DNA of 64,000 nucleotides from positions 22,502,501 to 22,566,500 of the forward strand of contig OZ059896.1 in NCBI GenBank assembly GCA_964057225.1. The letters are read 5' to 3'. Shown piece by piece: positions 38,964-51,248 of this stretch. The translations under genes were made by a program, and so were the position numbers. The notes under the pieces are model-generated. The model made no database searches. It had not been told where the DNA came from and saw only the letters and a list, made by a program, of their open reading frames with translations. This DNA comes from Auanema rhodensis (lineage: Eukaryota; Nematoda; Chromadorea; Rhabditida; Rhabditidae). Every line of letters begins with the position of its first letter. The first letter of the stretch is position 1.

Positions 38964-41900
38964 CAATGTAGTATAGTGCATTCGATGCGGATTTTTAAGC
39001 TGCGTCGATCTGTGTTATCAGATTTGCGCTAGCTTAAAAATGCACCGAGATATCAACTGATATCTGTTCACACTTATATCCTCGATTTTCACCCTGAAGA
39101 ATTAATTTTTTCGTTGAATAACATTGTTAATCGTCTTTGCCTTGAAAAAAGGAATCTAAAAACATCTACTTTTTGCTAAATTATCCCGAAATTTTTCGAA
39201 AAAATTTTTGTCAAAATGTTTTTGGAAGCAATGTTGAGTGTACATGGAAACTCAACATACACTAATGCATCATTTTTCAAACAATCATAACTAATTTTTG
39301 TATTAAGCGTTTCTCAATGTAGTATAGTGCATTCGATGCGGATTTTTAAGCTGCGTCGATCTGTGTTATCAGATTTGCGCTAGCTTAAAAATGCACCGAG
39401 ATATCAACTGATATAAGTTCACACTTATATCCTCGATTTTCACCCTGAAGAATTAATTTTTTCGTTGAATAACATTGTCCATCGTCTTTGCCTTGAAAAA
39501 AGGAATCTAAAAACATCTACTTTTTGCTAAATTATTCTGAAATTTTTCGAAAAAATTTTTGTCAAAATGTTTTTGGAAGCAATGTTGAGTGTACATGGAA
39601 ACTCAACATACACTAATGCATCATTTTTCAAACGATCATAAATAATTTTTGTATTAAGCGTTTCTCAATGTAGTATAGTGCATTCGATGCGGATTTTTAA
39701 GCTGCGTCGATCTGTGTTATCAGATTTGCGCTAGCTTAAAAATGCACCGAGATATCAACTGATATCTGTTCACACTTATATCCTCGATTTTCACCCTGAA
39801 GAATTAATTTTTTCGTTGAATAACATTGTTAATCGTCTTTGCCTTGAAAAAAGGAATCTAAAAACATCTACTTTTTGCTAAATTATCCTGAAATTTTTCG
39901 AAAAAATTTTTGTCAAAATGTTTTTGGAAGCAATGTTGAGTGTACATGGAAACTCAACATAGACTAATGCATCATTTTTCAAACAATCATAACTAATTTT
40001 TGTATTAAGCGTTTCTCAATGTAGTATAGTGCATTCGATGCGGATTTTTAAGCTGCGTCGATCTGTGTTATCAGATTTGCGCTAGCTTGAAAATGCACCG
40101 AGATATCAACTGATATAAGTTCACACTTATATCCTCGATTTTCACCCTGAAGAATTAATTTTTTCGTTGAATTACATTGTCCATCGTCTTTGCCTTGAAA
40201 AAAGGAATCTAAAAACATCTACTTTTTGCTAAATTATTTTGAAATTTTTCGAAAAAATTTTTGTCAAAATGTTTTTGGAAGCAATGTTGAGTGTACATGG
40301 AAACTCAACATACACTAATGCATCATTTTTCAAACGATCATAACTAATTTTTTCATTGAGCGTTTCTCAATGTAGTATAGTGCATTCGATGCGGATTTTC
40401 AAGCTGCGTCGATCTGTGTTATCAGATTTGCGCTAGCTTGAAAATGCACCGAGATATCAACTGATATAAGTTCACACTTATATCCTCGATTTTCACCCTG
40501 AAGAATTAATTTTTTCGTTGAATAACATTGTCCATCGTCTTTGCCTTGAAAAAAGGAATCTAAAAACATCTACTTTTTGCTAAATTATTTTGAAATTTTT
40601 CGAAAAAATTTTTGTCAAAATGTTTTTGGAAGCAATGTTGAGTGTACATGGAAACTCAACATACACTAATGCATCATTTTTCAAACAATCATAACTAATT
40701 TTTGTATTAAGCGTTTCTCAATGTAGTATAGTGCATTCGATGCGGATTTTTAAGCTGCGTCGATCTGTGTTATCAGATTTGCGCTAGCTTAAAAATGCAC
40801 CGAGATATCAACTGATATAAGTTCACACTTATATCCTCGATTTTCACCCTGAAGAATTAATTTTTTCGTTGAATAACATTGTCCATCGTCTTTGCCTTGA
40901 AAAAAGGAATCTAAAAACATCTACTTTTTGCTAAATTATTCTGAAATTTTTCGAAAAAATTTTTGTCAAAATGTTTTTGGAAGCAATGTTGAGTGTACAT
41001 GGAAACTCAACATACACTAATGCATCATTTTTCAAACGATCATAAATAATTTTTGTATTAAGCGTTTCTCAATGTAGTATAGTGCATTCGATGCGGATTT
41101 TTAAGCTGCGTCGATCTGTGTTATCAGATTTGCGCTAGCTTAAAAATGCACCGAGATATCAACTGATATCTGTTCACACTTATATCCTCGATTTTCACCC
41201 TGAAGAATTAATTTTTTCGTTGAATAACATTGTTAATCGTCTTTGCCTTGAAAAAAGGAATCTAAAAACATCTACTTTTTGCTAAATTATCCTGAAATTT
41301 TTCGAAAAAATTTTTGTCAAAATGTTTTTGGAAGCAATGTTGAGTGTACATGGAAACTCAACATAGACTAATGCATCATTTTTCAAACAATCATAACTAA
41401 TTTTTGTATTAAGCGTTTCTCAATGTAGTATAGTGCATTCGATGCGGATTTTTAAGCTGCGTCGATCTGTGTTATCAGATTTGCGCTAGCTTGAAAATGC
41501 ACCGAGATATCAACTGATATAAGTTCACACTTATATCCTCGATTTTCACCCTGAAGAATTAATTTTTTCGTTGAATAACATTGTCCATCGTCTTTGCCTT
41601 GAAAAAAGGAATCTAAAAACATCTACTTTTTGCTAAATTATTTTGAAATTTTTCGAAAAAATTTTTGTCAAAATGTTTTTGGAAGCAATGTTGAGTGTAC
41701 ATGGAAACTCAACATACACTAATGCATCATTTTTCAAACGATCATAACTAATTTTTTCATTGAGCGTTTCTCAATGTAGTATAGTGCATTCGATGCGGAT
41801 TTTCAAGCTGCGTCGATCTGTGTTATCAGATTTGCGCTAGCTTGAAAATGCACCGAGATATCAACTGATATAAGTTCACACTTATATCCTCGATTTTCAC

Positions 41901-43175
41901 CCTGAAGAATTAATTTTTTCGTTGAATAACATTGTCCATCGTCTTTGCCTTGAAAAAAGGAATCTAAAAACATCTACTTTTTGCTAAATTATTTTGAAAT
42001 TTTTCGAAAAAATTTTTGTCAAAATGTTTTTGGAAGCAATGTTGAGTGTACATGGAAACTCAACATACACTAATGCATCATTTTTCAAACGATCATAACT
42101 AATTTTTTTATTAAGCGTTTCTCAATGTAGTATAGTGCATTCGATGCGGATTTTCAAGCTGCGTCGATCTGTGTTATCAGATTTGCGCTAGCTTGAAAAT
42201 GCACCGAGATATCAACTGATATAAGTTCACACTTATATCCTCGATTTTCACCCTGAAGATTTAATTTTTTCGTTGAATAACATTGTCCATCGTCTTTGCC
42301 TTGAAAAAAGGAATCTAAAAACATCTACTTTTTGCTAAATTATTTTGAAATTTTTCGAAAAAATTTTTGTCAAAATGTTTTTGGAAGCAATGTTGAGTGT
42401 ACATGGAAACTCAACATACACTAATGCATCATTTTTCAAACGATCATAACTAATTTTTTCATTAAGCGTTTCTCAATGTAGTATAGTGCATTCGATGCGG
42501 ATTTTTAAGCTGCGTCGATCTGTGTTATCAGATTTGCGCTAGCTTAAAAATGCACCGAGATATCAACTGATATAAGTTCACACTTATATCCTCGATTTTC
42601 ACCCTGAAGATTTAATTTTTTCGTTGAATAACATTGTCCATCGTCTTTGCCTTGAAAAAAGGAATCTAAAAACATCTACTTTTTGCTAAATTATTTTGAA
42701 ATTTTTCGAAAAAATTTTTGTCAAAATGTTTTTGGAAGCAATGTTGAGTGTACATGGAAACTCAACATACACTAATGCATCATTTTTCAAACGATCATAA
42801 CTAATTTTTTCATTAAGCGTTTCTCAATGTAGTATAGTGCATTCGATGCGGATTTTTAAGCTGCGTCGATCTGTGTTATCAGATTTGCGCTAGCTTAAAA
42901 ATGCACCGAGATATCAACTGATATAAGTTCACACTTATATCCTCAATTTTCACCCTGAAGAATTAATTTTTTCGTAGAATAACATTGTCCATCGTCTTTG
43001 CCTTGAAAAAAGGAATCTAAAAACATCTACTTTTTGCTAAATTATTTTGAAATTTTTCGAAAAAATTTTTGTCAAAATGTTTTTGGAAGCAATGTTGAGT
43101 GTACATGGAAACTCAACATACACTAATGCATCATGTTTCAAACGATCATAACTAATTTTTGTATTAAGCGTTTCT
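38964..43175. repeat. 12-unit block, copy 2 (of 31944-36155)
   Basis: It matches 31944-36155 unit for unit and shares ATTATCCCG and TTGAATTACATT with the 36858 block. These two marks therefore arose before the 6-unit duplication but are absent from the 31944 copy, giving a relative order of events. Its last unit (42825) is also the first unit of the next 12-unit repeat. Confidence 0.8.
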
Positions 43176-46100
43176 CAATGTAGTATAGTGCATTCGATGC
43201 GGATTTTTAAGCTGCGTCGATCTGTGTTATCAGATTTGCGCTAGCTTAAAAATGCACCGAGATATCAACTGATATAAGTTCACACTTATATCCTCGATTT
43301 TCACCCTGAAGAATTAATTTTTTCGTTGAATAACATTGTTAATCGTCTTTGCCTTGAAAAAAGGAATCTAAAAACATCTACTTTTTGCTAAATTATCCTG
43401 AAATTTTTCGAAAAAATTTTTGTCAAAATGTTTTTGGAAGCAATGTTGAGTGTACATGGAAACTCAACATACACTAATGCATCATTTTTCAAACAATCAT
43501 AACTAATTTTTGTATTAAGCGTTTCTCAATGTAGTATAGTGCATTCGATGCGGATTTTTAAGCTGCGTCGATCTGTGTTATCAGATTTGCGCTAGCTTGA
43601 AAATGCACCGAGATATCAACTGATATAAGTTCACACTTATATCCTCGATTTTCACCCTGAAGAATTAATTTTTTCGTTGAATAACATTGTCCATCGTCTT
43701 TGCCTTGAAAAAAGGAATCTAAAAACATCTACTTTTTGCTAAATTATTTTGAAATTTTTCGAAAAAATTTTTGTCAAAATGTTTTTGGAAGCAATGTTGA
43801 GTGTACATGGAAACTCAACATACACTAATGCATCATTTTTCAAACGATCATAACTAATTTTTTCATTAAGCGTTTCTCAATGTAGTATAGTGCATTCGAT
43901 GCGGATTTTCAAGCTGCGTCGATCTGTGTTATCAGATTTGCGCTAGCTTGAAAATGCACCGAGATATCAACTGATATAAGTTCACACTTATATCCTCGAT
44001 TTTCACCCTGAAGAATTAATTTTTTCGTTGAATAACATTGTCCATCGTCTTTGCCTTGAAAAAAGGAATCTAAAAACATCTACTTTTTGCTAAATTATTT
44101 TGAAATTTTTCGAAAAAATTTTTGTCAAAATGTTTTTGGAAGCAATGTTGAGTGTACATGGAAACTCAACATACACTAATGCATCATTTTTCAAACGATC
44201 ATAACTAATTTTTTTATTAAGCGTTTCTCAATGTAGTATAGTGCATTCGATGCGGATTTTCAAGCTGCGTCGATCTGTGTTATCAGATTTGCGCTAGCTT
44301 GAAAATGAACCGAGATATCAACTGATATAAGTTCACACTTATATCCTCGATTTTCACCCTGAAGAATTAATTTTTTCGTTGAATAACATGGTCCATCGTC
44401 TTTGCCTTGAAAAAAGGAATCTAAAAACATCTACTTTTTGCTAAATTATTTTGAAATTTTTCGAAAAAATTTTTGTCAAAATGTTTTTGGAAGCAATGTT
44501 GAGTGTACATGGAAACTCAACATACACTAATGCATCATTTTTCAAACGATCATAACTAATTTTTTCATTAAGCGTTTCTCAATGTAGTATAGTGCATTCG
44601 ATGCGGATTTTTAAGCTGCGTCGATCTGTGTTATCAGATTTGCGCTAGCTTAAAAATGCACCGAGATATCAACTGATATAAGTTCACACTTATATCCTCA
44701 ATTTTCACCCTGAAGAATTAATTTTTTCGTAGAATAACATTGTCCATCGTCTTTGCCTTGAAAAAAGGAATCTAAAAACATCTACTTCTTGCTAAATTAT
44801 TTTGAAATTTTTCGAAAAAATTTTTGTCAAAATGTTTTTGGAAGCAATGTTGAGTGTACATGGAAACTCAACATACACTAATGCATCATTTTTCAAACGA
44901 TCATAACTAATTTTTTCATTAAGCGTTTCTCAATGTAGTATAGTGCATTCGATGCGGATTTTTAAGCTGCGTCGATCTGTGTTATCAGATTTGCGCTAGC
45001 TTAAAAATGCACCGAGATATCAACTCATATAAGTTCACACTTATATCCTCAATTTTCACCCTGAAGAATTAATTTTTTCGTAGAATAACATTGTCCATCG
45101 TCTTTGCCTTGAAAAAAGGAATCTAAAAACATCTACTTCTTGCTAAATTATTTTGAAATTTTTCGAAAAAATTTTTGTCAAAATGTTTTTGGAAGCAATG
45201 TTGAGTGTACATGGAAACTCAACATACACTAATGCATCATGTTTCAAACGATCATAACTAATTTTTGTATTTAGCGTTTCTCAATGTAGTATAGTGCATT
45301 CGATGCGGATTTTTAAGCTGCGTCGATCTGTGTTATCAGATTTGCGCTAGCTTGAAAATGCACCGAGATATCAACTGATATAAGTTCACACTTATATCCT
45401 CGATTTTCACCCTGAAGAATCAATTTTTTCGTTGAATAACATTGTCCATCGTCTTTGCCTTGAAAAAAGGAATCTAAAAACATCTACTTTTTGCTAAATT
45501 ATTTCGAAATTTTTCGAAAAAATTTTTGTCAAAATGTTTTTGGAAGCAATGTTGAGTGTACATGGAAACTCAACATACACTAATGCATCATTTTTCAAAC
45601 GATCATAACTAATTTTTTCATTAAGCGTTTCTCAATGTAGTATAGTGCATTCGATGCGGATTTTTAAGCTGCGTCGATCTGTGTTATCAGATTTGCGCTA
45701 GCTTAAAAATGCACCGAGATATCAACTGATATAAGTTCACACTTATATCCTCAATTTTCACCCTGAAGAATTAATTTTTTCGTAGAATAACATTGTCCAT
45801 CGTCTTTGCCTTGAAAAAAGGAATCTAAAAACATCTACTTTTTGCTAAATTATTTTGAAATTTTTCGAAAAAATTTTTGTCAAAATGTTTTTGGAAGCAA
45901 TGTTGAGTGTACATGGAAACTCAACATACACTAATGCATCATGTTTCAAACGATCATAACTAATTTTTGTATTAAGCGTTTCTCAATGTAGTATAGTGCA
46001 TTCGATGCGGATTTTTAAGCTGCGTCGATCTGTGTTATCAGATTTGCGCTAGCTTAAAAATGCACCGAGATATCAACTGATATAAGTTCACACTTATATC

Positions 46101-47036
46101 CTCGATTTTCACCCTGAAGAATTAATTTTTTCGTTGAATAACATTGTCCATCGTCTTTGCCTTGAAAAAAGGAATCTAAAAACATCTACTTTTTGCTAAA
46201 TTATTCTGAAATTTTTCGAAAAAATTTTTGTCAAAATGTTTTTGGAAGCAATGTTGAGTGTACATGGAAACTCAACATACACTAATGCATCATTTTTCAA
46301 ACGATCATAACTAATTTTTTCATTAAGCGTTTCTCAATGTAGTATAGTGCATTCGATGCGGATTTTTAAGCTGCGTCGATCTGTGTTATCAGATTTGCGC
46401 TAGCTTAAAAATGCACCGAGATATCAACTGATATAAGTTCACACTTATATCCTCAATTTTCACCCTGAAGAATTAATTTTTTCGTAGAATAACATTGTCC
46501 ATCGTCTTTGCCTTGAAAAAAGGAATCTAAAAACATCTACTTTTTGCTAAATTATTTTGAAATTTTTCGAAAAAATTTTTGTCAAAATGTTTTTGGAAGC
46601 AATGTTGAGTGTACATGGAAACTCAACATACACTAATGCATCATTTTTCAAACGATCATAACTAATTTTTTCATTAAGCGTTTCTCAATGTAGTATAGTG
46701 CATTCGATGCGGATTTTCAAGCTGCGTCGATCTGTGTTATCAGATTTGCGCTAGCTTGAAAATGCACCGAGATATCAACTGATATAAGTTCACACTTATA
46801 TCCTCAATTTTCACCCTGAAGAATTAATTTTTTCGTAGAATAACATTGTCCAACGTCTTTGCCTTGAAAAAAGGAATCTAAAAACATCTATTTTTTGCTA
46901 AATTATTTTGAAATTTTTCGAAAAAAGTTTTGTCAAAATGTTTTTGGAAGCAATGTTGAGTGTACATGGAAACTCAACATACACTAATGCATCATTTTTC
47001 AAACGATCATAACTAATTTTTTCATTAAGCGTTTCT
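42825..47036. repeat. 12-unit higher-order repeat, copy 1 (4,212 bp)
   Basis: Ordered units: CCTCAA with CATGTTTC; GTTAATCG with ATTATCCTG; T-G stem; C-G stem with TTTTTTTATT tail; C-G stem with AATGAACC and ACATGGTCC; CTACTTCTTGC; CTACTTCTTGC with GTATTTAGCG tail; GAATCAATT with ATTTCGAA; CCTCAA with CATGTTTC; ATTCTGAA; CCTCAA; C-G stem with CCAACGTC, CTATTTTTTGC and AAAGTTTTG. The next 4,212 bp repeats this order. The only difference found is CAACTCATAT near 45022 against CAACTGATAT in copy 2. Confidence 0.85.
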
Positions 47037-50000
47037 CAATGTAGTATAGTGCATTCGATGCGGATTTTTAAGCTGCGTCGATCTGTGTTATCAGATTTGC
47101 GCTAGCTTAAAAATGCACCGAGATATCAACTGATATAAGTTCACACTTATATCCTCAATTTTCACCCTGAAGAATTAATTTTTTCGTAGAATAACATTGT
47201 CCATCGTCTTTGCCTTGAAAAAAGGAATCTAAAAACATCTACTTTTTGCTAAATTATTTTGAAATTTTTCGAAAAAATTTTTGTCAAAATGTTTTTGGAA
47301 GCAATGTTGAGTGTACATGGAAACTCAACATACACTAATGCATCATGTTTCAAACGATCATAACTAATTTTTGTATTAAGCGTTTCTCAATGTAGTATAG
47401 TGCATTCGATGCGGATTTTTAAGCTGCGTCGATCTGTGTTATCAGATTTGCGCTAGCTTAAAAATGCACCGAGATATCAACTGATATAAGTTCACACTTA
47501 TATCCTCGATTTTCACCCTGAAGAATTAATTTTTTCGTTGAATAACATTGTTAATCGTCTTTGCCTTGAAAAAAGGAATCTAAAAACATCTACTTTTTGC
47601 TAAATTATCCTGAAATTTTTCGAAAAAATTTTTGTCAAAATGTTTTTGGAAGCAATGTTGAGTGTACATGGAAACTCAACATACACTAATGCATCATTTT
47701 TCAAACAATCATAACTAATTTTTGTATTAAGCGTTTCTCAATGTAGTATAGTGCATTCGATGCGGATTTTTAAGCTGCGTCGATCTGTGTTATCAGATTT
47801 GCGCTAGCTTGAAAATGCACCGAGATATCAACTGATATAAGTTCACACTTATATCCTCGATTTTCACCCTGAAGAATTAATTTTTTCGTTGAATAACATT
47901 GTCCATCGTCTTTGCCTTGAAAAAAGGAATCTAAAAACATCTACTTTTTGCTAAATTATTTTGAAATTTTTCGAAAAAATTTTTGTCAAAATGTTTTTGG
48001 AAGCAATGTTGAGTGTACATGGAAACTCAACATACACTAATGCATCATTTTTCAAACGATCATAACTAATTTTTTCATTAAGCGTTTCTCAATGTAGTAT
48101 AGTGCATTCGATGCGGATTTTCAAGCTGCGTCGATCTGTGTTATCAGATTTGCGCTAGCTTGAAAATGCACCGAGATATCAACTGATATAAGTTCACACT
48201 TATATCCTCGATTTTCACCCTGAAGAATTAATTTTTTCGTTGAATAACATTGTCCATCGTCTTTGCCTTGAAAAAAGGAATCTAAAAACATCTACTTTTT
48301 GCTAAATTATTTTGAAATTTTTCGAAAAAATTTTTGTCAAAATGTTTTTGGAAGCAATGTTGAGTGTACATGGAAACTCAACATACACTAATGCATCATT
48401 TTTCAAACGATCATAACTAATTTTTTTATTAAGCGTTTCTCAATGTAGTATAGTGCATTCGATGCGGATTTTCAAGCTGCGTCGATCTGTGTTATCAGAT
48501 TTGCGCTAGCTTGAAAATGAACCGAGATATCAACTGATATAAGTTCACACTTATATCCTCGATTTTCACCCTGAAGAATTAATTTTTTCGTTGAATAACA
48601 TGGTCCATCGTCTTTGCCTTGAAAAAAGGAATCTAAAAACATCTACTTTTTGCTAAATTATTTTGAAATTTTTCGAAAAAATTTTTGTCAAAATGTTTTT
48701 GGAAGCAATGTTGAGTGTACATGGAAACTCAACATACACTAATGCATCATTTTTCAAACGATCATAACTAATTTTTTCATTAAGCGTTTCTCAATGTAGT
48801 ATAGTGCATTCGATGCGGATTTTTAAGCTGCGTCGATCTGTGTTATCAGATTTGCGCTAGCTTAAAAATGCACCGAGATATCAACTGATATAAGTTCACA
48901 CTTATATCCTCAATTTTCACCCTGAAGAATTAATTTTTTCGTAGAATAACATTGTCCATCGTCTTTGCCTTGAAAAAAGGAATCTAAAAACATCTACTTC
49001 TTGCTAAATTATTTTGAAATTTTTCGAAAAAATTTTTGTCAAAATGTTTTTGGAAGCAATGTTGAGTGTACATGGAAACTCAACATACACTAATGCATCA
49101 TTTTTCAAACGATCATAACTAATTTTTTCATTAAGCGTTTCTCAATGTAGTATAGTGCATTCGATGCGGATTTTTAAGCTGCGTCGATCTGTGTTATCAG
49201 ATTTGCGCTAGCTTAAAAATGCACCGAGATATCAACTGATATAAGTTCACACTTATATCCTCAATTTTCACCCTGAAGAATTAATTTTTTCGTAGAATAA
49301 CATTGTCCATCGTCTTTGCCTTGAAAAAAGGAATCTAAAAACATCTACTTCTTGCTAAATTATTTTGAAATTTTTCGAAAAAATTTTTGTCAAAATGTTT
49401 TTGGAAGCAATGTTGAGTGTACATGGAAACTCAACATACACTAATGCATCATGTTTCAAACGATCATAACTAATTTTTGTATTTAGCGTTTCTCAATGTA
49501 GTATAGTGCATTCGATGCGGATTTTTAAGCTGCGTCGATCTGTGTTATCAGATTTGCGCTAGCTTGAAAATGCACCGAGATATCAACTGATATAAGTTCA
49601 CACTTATATCCTCGATTTTCACCCTGAAGAATCAATTTTTTCGTTGAATAACATTGTCCATCGTCTTTGCCTTGAAAAAAGGAATCTAAAAACATCTACT
49701 TTTTGCTAAATTATTTCGAAATTTTTCGAAAAAATTTTTGTCAAAATGTTTTTGGAAGCAATGTTGAGTGTACATGGAAACTCAACATACACTAATGCAT
49801 CATTTTTCAAACGATCATAACTAATTTTTTCATTAAGCGTTTCTCAATGTAGTATAGTGCATTCGATGCGGATTTTTAAGCTGCGTCGATCTGTGTTATC
49901 AGATTTGCGCTAGCTTAAAAATGCACCGAGATATCAACTGATATAAGTTCACACTTATATCCTCAATTTTCACCCTGAAGAATTAATTTTTTCGTAGAAT

Positions 50001-51248
50001 AACATTGTCCATCGTCTTTGCCTTGAAAAAAGGAATCTAAAAACATCTACTTTTTGCTAAATTATTTTGAAATTTTTCGAAAAAATTTTTGTCAAAATGT
50101 TTTTGGAAGCAATGTTGAGTGTACATGGAAACTCAACATACACTAATGCATCATGTTTCAAACGATCATAACTAATTTTTGTATTAAGCGTTTCTCAATG
50201 TAGTATAGTGCATTCGATGCGGATTTTTAAGCTGCGTCGATCTGTGTTATCAGATTTGCGCTAGCTTAAAAATGCACCGAGATATCAACTGATATAAGTT
50301 CACACTTATATCCTCGATTTTCACCCTGAAGAATTAATTTTTTCGTTGAATAACATTGTCCATCGTCTTTGCCTTGAAAAAAGGAATCTAAAAACATCTA
50401 CTTTTTGCTAAATTATTCTGAAATTTTTCGAAAAAATTTTTGTCAAAATGTTTTTGGAAGCAATGTTGAGTGTACATGGAAACTCAACATACACTAATGC
50501 ATCATTTTTCAAACGATCATAACTAATTTTTTCATTAAGCGTTTCTCAATGTAGTATAGTGCATTCGATGCGGATTTTTAAGCTGCGTCGATCTGTGTTA
50601 TCAGATTTGCGCTAGCTTAAAAATGCACCGAGATATCAACTGATATAAGTTCACACTTATATCCTCAATTTTCACCCTGAAGAATTAATTTTTTCGTAGA
50701 ATAACATTGTCCATCGTCTTTGCCTTGAAAAAAGGAATCTAAAAACATCTACTTTTTGCTAAATTATTTTGAAATTTTTCGAAAAAATTTTTGTCAAAAT
50801 GTTTTTGGAAGCAATGTTGAGTGTACATGGAAACTCAACATACACTAATGCATCATTTTTCAAACGATCATAACTAATTTTTTCATTAAGCGTTTCTCAA
50901 TGTAGTATAGTGCATTCGATGCGGATTTTCAAGCTGCGTCGATCTGTGTTATCAGATTTGCGCTAGCTTGAAAATGCACCGAGATATCAACTGATATAAG
51001 TTCACACTTATATCCTCAATTTTCACCCTGAAGAATTAATTTTTTCGTAGAATAACATTGTCCAACGTCTTTGCCTTGAAAAAAGGAATCTAAAAACATC
51101 TATTTTTTGCTAAATTATTTTGAAATTTTTCGAAAAAAGTTTTGTCAAAATGTTTTTGGAAGCAATGTTGAGTGTACATGGAAACTCAACATACACTAAT
51201 GCATCATTTTTCAAACGATCATAACTAATTTTTTCATTAAGCGTTTCT
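47037..51248. repeat. 12-unit higher-order repeat, copy 2 (4,212 bp)
   Basis: Tandem neighbour of 42825-47036, with every private mark at the expected +4,212 position (AATGAACC 44305/48517, CCAACG 46850/51062). The unit after it (51249: GAGAAAAGG, AAAGTTTTG, CATTTTTC) does not match the 47037 unit, so the pattern stops after two copies. The similarity implies very recent duplication, or an assembly error in a long repeat. Confidence 0.85.

Larger units (their letters stand above)
31593..43175. repeat. Array subregion 5: GATATCTG, GTTAATCG, ATTATCCTG units
   Basis: Thirty-three units. The defining monomer carries GATATCTGTTC, TTGTTAATCG, ATTATCCTGAA and AAACAATC together, often with CATAGACT. 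It alternates with ATTCTGAA/CATAAATAA units, T-G stem units with a CATTGAGCG tail and C-G stem units. The same ordered run occurs three times in whole or part, at 31944, 36858 and 38964. An isolated unit at 36156 has GAATTTATT, TGCTGAATT and TTGATTG, from another subfamily. Confidence 0.75.
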
